The notes under the pieces are model-generated. The model ran no database searches. It saw only the letters and a list, made by a program, of their open reading frames with translations, and was not told the origin of the DNA. Both the position numbers and the translations under genes were made by a program. Shown here piece by piece: positions 1-5,727 of a DNA stretch of 5,727 nucleotides (position 1 is the first letter of the stretch; each line of letters starts with the position of its first letter). Source of the stretch: Planctomycetota bacterium. Its GTDB lineage: Bacteria; Planctomycetota; UBA8108. The stretch spans positions 1 through 5,727 of the forward strand of contig JAKUSY010000217.1 of assembly GCA_022451445.1 (NCBI GenBank). The letters run 5' to 3'.

Positions 1-267
1 ACCTACGGCGCCTCCAACGACATCGAGAACGAGGGCTACCGCCGTCTGCTCATCAACGCCTGCTTCTGGGCCGCCGGGATGGAGAAAGACATCAAGGCCG
101 ACGCCGACGTCAGCTTCGTCGGCCCCTTCAATGGAACCTGGGCACGCGGCAAGGGCCGTCGCAGGCCGGGAACGAAGCCGAGCGACCTCGCCGGCTGGGA
201 TTCGCCGATCGTCCCGCTTCAGCAGCAGAATAAAAAGAAAAAGAAGCGGAAGCCGAAGCAGAGATGA
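1..267 (+). CDS. C-terminal part of a ThuA-like domain protein (5' end outside window)
   Basis: The reading frame is open from the left edge to the TGA at 265-267 and gives 88 residues, so only the C-terminus is seen. The opening stretch GASNDIENEGYRRLLINAC followed by FWAAGMEKDI and DVSFVGPF matches, from memory, the end of ThuA-like (trehalose-utilization, glutamine-amidotransferase-fold) domains that are abundant in Planctomycetota and Verrucomicrobiota. In these, an E-G-x-R-R-L-L-x-N-A-x-x-W helix is followed by a V-x-x-V-G-x-[FY] strand and a loop ending in KPSDL. The last residues turn into a lysine/arginine-rich tail (NKKKKKRKPKQR) that is not part of the fold. These domains often occur in secreted proteins of sugar metabolism, but the exact reaction is unknown. 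An internal ATG at 79 is not a real start because homology begins before it. The gene runs toward the urease operon and is probably unrelated to it. Confidence 0.72.
   Translation, partial: TYGASNDIENEGYRRLLINACFWAAGMEKDIKADADVSFVGPFNGTWARGKGRRRPGTKPSDLAGWDSPIVPLQQQNKKKKKRKPKQR
214..249. repeat. 7-bp inverted repeat around an A-rich tract
   Basis: CCGCTTC at 214-220 is repeated as its exact reverse complement GAAGCGG at 243-249, with a 22-base spacer that is A-rich on the plus strand. It lies inside the last codons of the ThuA-like gene and just after the stop of the ASCH gene on the other strand. No T-run follows either arm, so it is not a standard intrinsic terminator. It may be a by-product of the lysine-rich coding tail. 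Confidence 0.3.
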
Positions 268-708
268 TCAGATCGGCGGGTATTCCCCCTTCGCGATGCA
301 TTCCTGCGTGAACTGGTAGTTTACATCCGGTCTGTACCTGTCGATAAAAGCCGCGACCCCGGCTTCATCTTCAAAGCTGAGCTCTTCCTCGCTCACCTCC
401 AGATCGTAGATATTGAGGCTGCCCCTGACCGGGAAAGGCCGCAGCAGGCGGATGTCCTCGAGCACAAAGACCTTCGCGTCCGGATACTTCCGAATACAGG
501 CAGCCGGCGCGTCATCCTCCTCCATCTCGCGGCATTCGACCAGGTTGACGACGGCGAGGGCGCGGCCGGTGGGCTCGATGTCCCCCGAGGCGCTCGAGCA
601 GATGAGCAATTCCCCCCGGTAGCCGGTCGCCCAGGTACGCGTCTCCAGCGTCTTGTAGCCGCAGGCGACCAGGTTCGCCCAGGGCTGCTTGAGGGAGAGC
701 GCCTTCAC
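268..708 (-). CDS. ASCH (PUA-like) domain protein, last gene of the urease cluster
   Basis: This is a 146-residue protein. Residues 1-32 (MKALSLKQPWANLVACGYKT, then LETRTWATGYRG) carry the typical ASCH opening: an ALSLxQPWA strand-helix followed by the G-x-K-T-x-E-x-R motif (G17, K19, T20, E22, R24). A second conserved block, FVLEDIRLLRPFPVRGSLNIYDLE, lies at about 81-104. ASCH domains have a PUA-like beta-barrel fold and are thought to bind RNA or modified nucleosides; one relative, E. coli YqfB, is an N4-acetylcytidine amidohydrolase. After residue 105 comes a tail of about 40 residues rich in acidic and aromatic residues that I do not recognise. The start codon is GTG at 708-706, chosen because a strong AGGAGGGG site lies 7-8 bases upstream. 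The gene follows ureC by 12 bases and is probably translated with it. Family assignment is firm; substrate and link to urea are unknown. Confidence 0.85.
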   Translation of the reverse strand: MKALSLKQPWANLVACGYKTLETRTWATGYRGELLICSSASGDIEPTGRALAVVNLVECREMEEDDAPAACIRKYPDAKVFVLEDIRLLRPFPVRGSLNIYDLEVSEEELSFEDEAGVAAFIDRYRPDVNYQFTQECIAKGEYPPI

Positions 709-713
709 GAGAG

Positions 714-721
714 CCCCTCCT
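714..721 (-). promoter_or_regulatory. Ribosome binding site of the ASCH gene
   Basis: On the minus strand the sequence reads TGAGGAGGGGCTCTC followed by the GTG start. The Shine-Dalgarno core GGAGG begins directly after the ureC stop TGA. It supports the GTG start at 708 and suggests translational coupling with ureC. Confidence 0.7.
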
Positions 722-2436
722 CAGAACAGGAAATAACGCTGCGCCAGGGGCAACTCGCTGGCGGGCTCGCAGGTCAGCTTGTCGCCATCGGCGGTCACCT
801 CGTAGGTCTCCGGGTCGACGGTGATCTCCGGCAGCGCGTCGTTGAGGACCATGTCCTTCTTGCCGAGACCACGGCAATTGCGAACCGCCTCGATGCGCTT
901 GCTGAGACCGTAACCCTCCGCGCCGCCCGATTCCACGCAGCTCTGGCTGACGTAGGCGATCGAGGTCGGGCCGGTCGCCTGCCCGAAGCTGCCGAACATC
1001 GGCCGCATGAAGACCGGCTGGGGAGTCGGGATCGAGGCGTTCGGATCGCCCATCTGGCTCCAGGCGATGACCCCGCCCTTGATCACCATCTCCGGCTTGG
1101 CACCGAAGAGGGCCGGCTTCCAGAGCACCAGGTCGGCGAGCTTGCCCGTCTCTACCGATCCAGTCCGCTCGCTCATGCCGTGGGCGATCGCCGGATTGAT
1201 GGTGTACTTGGAGATATAGCGCCGGATGCGGAAGTTGTCGTTGTCGCCGGATTCTTCCTCCAGGCTCCCGCGCTGTTTGCGCATCTTGTCGGCGGTCTGC
1301 CAGGTTCGCGTCACCACCTCCCCCACCCGCCCCATGGCCTGGGAATCCGAGCCCATGATGCTGATGGCGCCCATGTCATGAAGGATGTCCTCGGCGGCGA
1401 TCGTCTCGCCGCGAATCCTGCTCTCGGCAAAGGCCACGTCCTCCGGCAGGTTCTTGTCGAGATGGTGGCAGACCATGAGCATGTCGAGATGCTCATCGAG
1501 CGTGTTGACCGTGAAGGGCCGCGTCGGGTTGGTCGAGCTGGGGAGAACGTTGGGCTCCCCGCAGACCTTGAGGATGTCGGGAGCGTGCCCGCCGCCGGCG
1601 CCCTCGGAATGGTAGGTGTGGATCGTGCGGCCCTTGAAGGCCTCGATCGAGGCCTCCACGAAGCCCGACTCGTTCAGGGTGTCGGTATGGATCGCGACCT
1701 GGACATCGAGCCGCTCCGCCTCCGAGAGACAGCAGTCGATGGCGGCCGGCGTCGTTCCCCAGTCCTCGTGCAGCTTCAGCCCGACGGCCCCGCCGGCGAC
1801 CTGCTCGGCGATGCCCTCGGGCTTGGCCGTATTGCCCTTGCCGAGGAAGCCGAAGTTCATCGGGAACTCATCGGTTGACTGCAGCATCATGCGGATGTAG
1901 TTGGTCCCGGGGGTGCAGGTGGTGGCGCAGGTCCCGGTGGCCGGCCCCGTTCCGCCGCCAATCATGCCCGTGAGCCCGCTGGCGAGCGCCTCGTCGACCA
2001 GCTGCGGACAGATGAAGTGCACGTGGGAATCGATGCCCCCGGCGGTGAGGATGAGCCCCTCGCCGGCGATGGCCTCGGTGGTGACGCCGACCACCATTCC
2101 CTCGCTGACTCCATCCATCACATCGGGATTGCCGGCCTTGCCGATGCCGGCGATTCGGCCGTTCTTGATCCCGACGTCCGCCTTGTAGATTCCCGTATGA
2201 TCCACGATGAGAGCGTTCGTGATGACGCAATCGAGCGCGTCCTCCTGCCCGACCCCCGCGGCCTGCCCCATGCCCTCGCGCAGCACCTTGCCGCCGCCGA
2301 ACTTGCACTCATCGCCGTAGACCGTCAGGTCCTTCTCCACCTCGAGCCGAAGCGAGGTGTCGCCGAGGCGGACCTTGTCGCCGGTGGTCGGGCCGTAGAT
2401 CTCGGCGTAATTCGATCTCTTGATTTTATATCCCAT
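721..2436 (-). CDS. ureC: Urease alpha subunit (catalytic)
   Basis: This is the catalytic subunit of the cytoplasmic nickel enzyme urease, which hydrolyses urea to ammonia and carbamate, which then decays to carbon dioxide and more ammonia. The protein has 571 residues, the usual family length. All key residues are visible at a constant offset of +4 from the Klebsiella numbering. Nickel ligands are H138 and H140 (DSHVHF), the lysine to be carbamylated K221 (GLKLHEDWG), H250 (AIHTDTLNE), H276 (TYHSEGAGGGHAPD) and D364 (GSDSQAMGR). Catalytic residues are H223, D225, H324 and R340, with flap cysteine C323 (MVCHHLD). The C-terminus ends in the family signature RYFLF. The start chosen is ATG at 2436, because MGYKIKRSNYAEIYGPTTGD matches the family start and an AGGAGGG site sits 8 bases upstream. 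A start at 2505 would add 23 unrelated residues that overlap ureAB. The gene begins 4 bases after the ureAB stop. Nothing suggests loss of function. Confidence 0.98.
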   Translation of the reverse strand: MGYKIKRSNYAEIYGPTTGDKVRLGDTSLRLEVEKDLTVYGDECKFGGGKVLREGMGQAAGVGQEDALDCVITNALIVDHTGIYKADVGIKNGRIAGIGKAGNPDVMDGVSEGMVVGVTTEAIAGEGLILTAGGIDSHVHFICPQLVDEALASGLTGMIGGGTGPATGTCATTCTPGTNYIRMMLQSTDEFPMNFGFLGKGNTAKPEGIAEQVAGGAVGLKLHEDWGTTPAAIDCCLSEAERLDVQVAIHTDTLNESGFVEASIEAFKGRTIHTYHSEGAGGGHAPDILKVCGEPNVLPSSTNPTRPFTVNTLDEHLDMLMVCHHLDKNLPEDVAFAESRIRGETIAAEDILHDMGAISIMGSDSQAMGRVGEVVTRTWQTADKMRKQRGSLEEESGDNDNFRIRRYISKYTINPAIAHGMSERTGSVETGKLADLVLWKPALFGAKPEMVIKGGVIAWSQMGDPNASIPTPQPVFMRPMFGSFGQATGPTSIAYVSQSCVESGGAEGYGLSKRIEAVRNCRGLGKKDMVLNDALPEITVDPETYEVTADGDKLTCEPASELPLAQRYFLF

Positions 2437-2440
2437 CGAT

Positions 2441-3202
2441 TCAACCCTCCTGGCTCGAGAAGCCCCTGTCGGCGATCTGCTTGAGGGTCTCATCCCTGCC
2501 CTCATCGCTCACGGCGCCGTCAGCGAGATTGTTGCCGCCGCGAATCACCCTATTGCCGCCGATGGCCACCAGGTCGACCGTCTTGGTGTCACCGGGCTCA
2601 AAACGAACCGCCGTTCCCGCCGGAATGTCGAGCCGCATACCATAGGCCGCCGCCCTGTCGAAGCTGAGCCCCTTATTGGTCTCGACAAAGTGATAGTGGC
2701 TGCCTACCTGTACCGGGCGATCCCCGAGGTTGCTCACCTCGAGGCTCACGCTCTCACGGCCCTCGTTCAGCTCCAGCTCTCCCTCCGCGGCCTCGCAGGC
2801 CCCGGGCTGCTCAGCGTCGTCATCGACCGAGCCGAACACCTCCAGGTCGGGAATATCGAGAAAGCTCCCGTAGAGCGCCAGCTCGAGATTGCCATCTTCC
2901 TCAACAACCGGATGGTGAACGGTGACCAGCTTGGTCCCGTCCGGGAAGGTGCCCTCGACCTGCACCTCGGCAATCATCCCGGGAACGCCGTCCTGCACCT
3001 GGCGGCGGCCGAGAAACTGCCGCCCGAGGTCCATCAGCTCGGCGACCGATTTCCCATCCCGGATGAACTCGAGCAATTGGGTCGCGATGAGGGCGATGCT
3101 CTCGGGATAGTTGAGGCGCACTCCGCGGGCCAGCCTCTTCTGGGCGAGGAAGCCCGCGTTGTGAAGCATGAGCTTCTCTATTTCACGTGGAGCTAAATGC
3201 AT
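2441..3202 (-). CDS. ureAB: Urease gamma-beta fusion subunit (UreA-UreB)
   Basis: This 253-residue protein joins the two small urease subunits in one chain, as in Helicobacter UreA (238 residues). Residues 1 to about 103 are the gamma part: it opens MHLAPREIEKLMLHNAGFLA and carries GVRLNYPESIALI, the DGVPGMI motif at 71-77, and FPDGTKLVTVHHPV at 86-99. Residues from about 143 to 230 are the beta part: LNEGR at 145-149, the GDRPVQVGSHYHFVETN block at 160-176, LDIPAGTAVRFEPGDTKTV at 191-209, and GGNRVIRGG at 215-223. The region between is about 40 residues long and acidic (SVDDDAEQPGACEAAEGE), roughly 20 residues longer than the Helicobacter junction by my recall. At the end of the beta domain, RGG stands where Klebsiella UreB has FGF. 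The start is ATG at 3202, 16 bases after ureD. Only a weak purine-rich site (AAGAGAG-like) precedes it. It assembles with UreC. Confidence 0.95.
   Translation of the reverse strand: MHLAPREIEKLMLHNAGFLAQKRLARGVRLNYPESIALIATQLLEFIRDGKSVAELMDLGRQFLGRRQVQDGVPGMIAEVQVEGTFPDGTKLVTVHHPVVEEDGNLELALYGSFLDIPDLEVFGSVDDDAEQPGACEAAEGELELNEGRESVSLEVSNLGDRPVQVGSHYHFVETNKGLSFDRAAAYGMRLDIPAGTAVRFEPGDTKTVDLVAIGGNRVIRGGNNLADGAVSDEGRDETLKQIADRGFSSQEG
2445..2451 (-). promoter_or_regulatory. Ribosome binding site of ureC
   Basis: The minus strand reads AGGAGGG, 8 bases before the ATG at 2436 and overlapping the last codons of ureAB. It fixes the ureC start and rules out the longer reading from 2505. Confidence 0.8.
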
Positions 3203-3218
3203 TGAAGATCTCTCTTTC

Positions 3219-4043
3219 TTACCATTTTCTCGACCAGGGGGTCTCCCCGAGATGCTCGGCGAGGAAATCCAGTTTTTCTTTCAGATACCGCCCCACCAGC
3301 TCCGGGGTAGAACCCAGGACCCGGAGAACGGCGCCGTCACCAACCGGGCTGCCCGCGTAGAGGAGCTCCTGGCCCGGCTCGAAAGGCTGCTCAGCTATCA
3401 TAGCCAAAAGGGCCTTGACCTCATCAACAAGCTTCTCGCCAAAGAGAGCGACCACCGCGATACAGTCGAAGCCGCCGGTCTTGAATTCGCCCCCTGCGGG
3501 AAGGCGCGAAGAGTCCAGGAGAAGCGATTCGCACAGCACCTGCTCGCCGCCGAGATGGATATCGAGGCGGCTCGAGTAGCGGCGGAACGCCCAGCGTTCA
3601 CCCCTCATCCTGCGGCCGCTGGAGAGCCAGTCGACCACGACGAGAGACCCGCCGGCCTCGACGTCGAAGCGCTGGCGCTGCTCGTAGGCCGAGTCGGCAA
3701 AGCAGATCACGGGATCGGGAGCCAGCACCAGTAATCCATCGCGGGCCACGGTCGCCCGCAATTCCTGCCGGCAGACCTTGTCCCCAGGACACCTGTAGAC
3801 CTTGGTGGCCGATTGGGTGGTGAGAACGCAGGACGCGCCCGGGCCGACCTTCACGTCGAGCGCCACCTCGTCACCGGCGACCAGGCCGCCACCGAAGCCG
3901 GATGTGTAGACCCAGGCGGCGCGCTCGCGGGGCCGCGGCAGCAGCAGCTTCAGCGGATTCTCGGCGTAGGCTCGGGTGACGACAGTCCTGCCGGCCACCG
4001 ACGCCAACTCGAGGATTCCGCGCCGGGCGCCGGAGTCGGTCAT
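3219..4043 (-). CDS. ureD: Urease accessory protein UreD (UreH)
   Basis: UreD is a cytoplasmic chaperone that binds the urease apoprotein and, together with UreF and UreG, guides nickel delivery and lysine carbamylation. From the ATG at 4043 the protein has 274 residues, normal for the family. Family marks are the GILEL...GRTVVTRAY opening, RERAAWVYTSGFGGGLVAGD at about 39-58, LTTQSATKVYR at 74-84, PDPVICFADSAYEQRQRFD at 109-127, and VDWLSSGRRMRGERWAFRRY at 137-156. The start is uncertain. ATG 4043 lies 7 bases after the urtE stop but has no clear Shine-Dalgarno site. A GTG at 4085 would add 14 serine/threonine/alanine-rich residues and overlap the end of urtE by 35 bases; a GGGGGAG stretch lies about 13 bases before it, which is rather far. 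I prefer 4043 because homology begins shortly after it. Its place right after urtE ties transporter and enzyme together. Confidence 0.93.
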   Translation of the reverse strand: MTDSGARRGILELASVAGRTVVTRAYAENPLKLLLPRPRERAAWVYTSGFGGGLVAGDEVALDVKVGPGASCVLTTQSATKVYRCPGDKVCRQELRATVARDGLLVLAPDPVICFADSAYEQRQRFDVEAGGSLVVVDWLSSGRRMRGERWAFRRYSSRLDIHLGGEQVLCESLLLDSSRLPAGGEFKTGGFDCIAVVALFGEKLVDEVKALLAMIAEQPFEPGQELLYAGSPVGDGAVLRVLGSTPELVGRYLKEKLDFLAEHLGETPWSRKW

Positions 4044-4050
4044 CGCGGTA

Positions 4051-4749
4051 TCAGACGCTGAGATGCTTGCTGATGATGTCGTCACTGAGCTCGGAGGTCT
4101 CCCCCTCTGCGACCACCCTTCCGCGGTTCATAACATAGAAGTTGTGGCCGAACTCCTTGACGAAATCAAGGTACTGCTCCACCAGCACGACCGTCATGCC
4201 GCGCTCTTCGACCAGCTCCCTGAGAATCTCGCCGATCTGCTGGATGATGTTGGGCTGGATTCCCTCGGTCGGCTCGTCGAGCACCAGGATCCCCGGATCC
4301 CCGCACAGGGCGCGGGCGATCGCCAATTGCTGCTGCTGCCCGCCCGAGAGATCGCCTCCCATCCTCCCTCCCATCTCCTTGAGCACGGGAAAGAGCTCGT
4401 AGACATACTCCGGGATGATCCGGCTGCCGTCACGGCGGCCCTGCAGGGCGACCTTGAGGTTCTCCTCGACGGTGATGCGCGGAAAGATCTGCCGTCCCTG
4501 CGGAACGTAGCCCAGGCCGGACTTGGCGCGGCGATGCGGCGCCATGGAAATCAGCTGGATTCCATCCATCTGGATAGACGACCCGGGCAAAGGATCCAGG
4601 ATGCCCATGATGTTTTTCAGCAGGGTCGTTTTGCCGACCCCGTTGCGGCCGAGGATGCAGGTCACCTGACCCGTCTCCATCTCCATATCGACGGAGTTCA
4701 GGGTCTGGATCGAGCCGTATGAGAATGAAAGATTCTTGATCGTCAGCAT
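4051..4749 (-). CDS. urtE: Urea ABC transporter ATPase UrtE
   Basis: This is one of the two ATP-hydrolysing subunits of the high-affinity urea importer UrtABCDE, acting on the inner face of the cytoplasmic membrane. The 232-residue protein is a complete LivF-type ATPase: Walker A GRNGVGKTT at 34-42, Q-loop glutamine Q84 in YVPQGRQIFP, signature LSGGQQQQ at 134-141, and Walker B ILVLDEPTEG at 154-163 with D158 and E159. The switch position has EQ (Q192) instead of histidine, which is usual for LivF/UrtE proteins. The segment PTEGIQPNIIQQIG is characteristic of UrtE. General LivF ATPases of amino acid importers look similar; the adjacent UrtD and urease genes settle the substrate as urea. The ATG at 4749 follows the urtD stop by 9 bases, with GAGAG overlapping that stop as a modest ribosome binding site 6 bases upstream. 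Confidence 0.94.
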   Translation of the reverse strand: MLTIKNLSFSYGSIQTLNSVDMEMETGQVTCILGRNGVGKTTLLKNIMGILDPLPGSSIQMDGIQLISMAPHRRAKSGLGYVPQGRQIFPRITVEENLKVALQGRRDGSRIIPEYVYELFPVLKEMGGRMGGDLSGGQQQQLAIARALCGDPGILVLDEPTEGIQPNIIQQIGEILRELVEERGMTVVLVEQYLDFVKEFGHNFYVMNRGRVVAEGETSELSDDIISKHLSV

Positions 4750-4758
4750 GATTTTCTC

Positions 4759-5727
4759 TCAGCGTCCGAGGTACACCCTCTTGACTTCTTCGTTGGCCTG
4801 CACCTCCGCGACGCTGCCCTCAGCCAGGACCTTCCCCTCGTTGAGCACCGTCACGTGGGAATCGAGCAGCCTGACAAACTCCATGTCATGCTCGATCACG
4901 ATAATACTGTGTTCCTCACGACACTCCAGCAGCAGCTCCGCCGTCAGCACGGTCTCTTCATCCGTCAGGCCCGCCGCCGGCTCATCCACCAGCAGCAGCT
5001 TCGGACCGTTGAGGATCAGCATGCTGATTTCCAGCCACTGGCGCTGGCCGTGACTCAGGTACTCCACCTCGCGATGCTCGTCATCGAGCAAACGAACCCG
5101 CTCGAGCTGGGAACGGATGGAGGCCTGCTCCCCGGCGGTGATCCTGCTGCCGAGCGAGATGCCCTGGCGGCCGGGAAGCGCGAGGTTCATATTTTCATAG
5201 ACGGTCAGGCTGTCGTAAACGGTCGGCGTCTGGAATTTTCTCCCGACTCCGAGCTGGGCGATGTCCGCTTCAGGCTCGAGGGTGATGTCCGCCCCCTCGA
5301 AGAAGACCTGCCCGGTCGTCGGGCGGGTCTTGCCGCTGATGACATCGCAGAGCGTCGTCTTGCCGGCTCCGTTGGGGCCGATGATGACCCTGAGCTCACG
5401 GTGCCCGACGACGAGTTGCTTCACATCGAGAGCCTTGAAGCCATCGAAGAGAACGGTGATATTCCTGACCTCCAGCAGGTTCCTGCCGACATCTACCTCC
5501 TGGGTGACTGACCTGAGCATGGCGATGCGGTCGAGGCGCTTGCGCATCTCTTCAGCGGCCAGCCCGGCGGCGTCTCCCTCGGCCTTCCCGGTTTCTCCGG
5601 GTTCGCCTTCGCTTGCCCGACCGCGCCTGCCGACTGTCTTCTTCCATTGCCCCTTCGACCAGCCACCAAACTGCTTCAGCAGGCTGGCAATCCCACCTGG
5701 CAACAGCAGCACGATTCCGAGGAAAAC
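4759..5727 (-). CDS. urtD: Urea ABC transporter ATPase UrtD, apparently fused to the permease UrtC C-terminus (5' end outside window)
   Basis: The frame is open from the right edge to the TGA at 4761-4759, giving 322 residues. Counting from the GTG codon at 5712, residues 79-317 are a full LivG/UrtD-type ATPase: LLEVRNITVLFDGFKALD at 79-96, Walker A GPNGAGKTT at 112-120, Q-loop Q161 (RKFQTPTVY), signature LSHGQRQWLEI at 219-229, Walker B LLLVDEPAAGLT at 239-250 (D243, E244), and switch histidine H275. LSHGQRQWLE is a UrtD hallmark. Usual UrtD proteins begin near MLEVRNI, so the preceding part is extra. At the window edge it reads VFLGIVLLLPGGIASLLKQF, like the final membrane helix and tail of a LivM/UrtC permease. 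A charged linker of about 55 residues rich in G, E, R and K follows. No stop separates the parts, so I infer a UrtC-UrtD fusion. A separate UrtD could start at ATG 5547 or 5520, but neither has a good ribosome binding site. GTG 5712 is not a convincing start, since homology extends past it. Confidence 0.88.
   Translation of the reverse strand, partial: VFLGIVLLLPGGIASLLKQFGGWSKGQWKKTVGRRGRASEGEPGETGKAEGDAAGLAAEEMRKRLDRIAMLRSVTQEVDVGRNLLEVRNITVLFDGFKALDVKQLVVGHRELRVIIGPNGAGKTTLCDVISGKTRPTTGQVFFEGADITLEPEADIAQLGVGRKFQTPTVYDSLTVYENMNLALPGRQGISLGSRITAGEQASIRSQLERVRLLDDEHREVEYLSHGQRQWLEISMLILNGPKLLLVDEPAAGLTDEETVLTAELLLECREEHSIIVIEHDMEFVRLLDSHVTVLNEGKVLAEGSVAEVQANEEVKRVYLGR

Noticed and set aside
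512..877. Minus-strand open frame (121 residues) overlapping the end of ureC and the ASCH gene in another frame
   Set aside because: Its arginine-rich composition is typical of a shifted reading of GC-rich genes, and both overlapped genes have strong family matches.
1180..1878. Plus-strand open frame (232 residues) opposite ureC
   Set aside because: It is an antisense shadow of the conserved ureC coding sequence and has no family resemblance.
2437..2505. N-terminal extension of UreC by 23 residues
   Set aside because: The added residues match no urease and overlap ureAB. A strong ribosome binding site points to the ATG at 2436.
2420..3196. Long plus-strand open frame (258 residues) opposite ureAB
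   Set aside because: It mirrors a clear urease gene almost end to end and has no recognisable domain. Long antisense frames are expected in GC-rich codon-biased DNA.
3976..4722. Plus-strand open frame (248 residues) opposite urtE and the start of ureD
   Set aside because: It is an antisense shadow spanning two genuine genes, with no domain or ribosome binding site that I could support.
4051..4749. Branched-chain amino acid transporter ATPase (LivF) as an alternative identity for UrtE
   Set aside because: The PTEGIQP motif and the position between urtD and ureD favour a urea transporter.
4855..5511. Plus-strand open frame (218 residues) opposite urtD
   Set aside because: It is an antisense shadow of an intact ABC ATPase.

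Overview
The window is a GC-rich stretch of bacterial DNA. It is dominated by one long minus-strand gene cluster for urea uptake and breakdown, read from the right edge to the left. In transcription order it holds: the end of a urea ABC transporter permease apparently fused in frame to the ATPase UrtD (right edge to 4759), the second ATPase UrtE (4749-4051), the urease chaperone UreD (4043-3219), a fused urease gamma-beta subunit UreAB (3202-2441), the urease catalytic alpha subunit UreC (2436-721), and a small ASCH/PUA-like domain protein (708-268). Gaps between genes are only 4 to 16 bases and several Shine-Dalgarno sites overlap the preceding stop codon, so this reads as one operon whose promoter lies outside the window to the right. 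At the left edge, the last 88 codons of a plus-strand gene converge on the operon. Its tail resembles the C-terminus of ThuA-like (trehalose-utilization fold) proteins. Its TGA and the TGA of the ASCH gene abut with no base between them.

The genes work together as follows. UrtD and UrtE power import of urea (the substrate-binding protein UrtA and permeases UrtB/UrtC would lie to the right). UreAB and UreC form the nickel urease that splits urea to ammonia and carbon dioxide. UreD is one of the chaperones that load nickel. All nickel-binding and catalytic residues of UreC are present, so the enzyme should be active if the other maturation proteins (UreE, UreF, UreG) exist elsewhere; none is in this window. 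The ASCH protein closes the cluster and has no obvious role in urea use.

The organism cannot be named from this window. The ThuA-like C-terminus with its terminal K/P-S-D-L-type motif, the fused gamma-beta urease and the high GC content would fit a member of the Planctomycetota/Verrucomicrobiota group, but this is a weak inference. No tRNA, rRNA, CRISPR array, insertion sequence or attachment site was seen, and no gap without a gene is longer than about 20 bases. The most unusual points are the apparent permease-ATPase fusion, the ASCH gene taking the place of the usual accessory genes after ureC, and the long acidic linker in UreAB.
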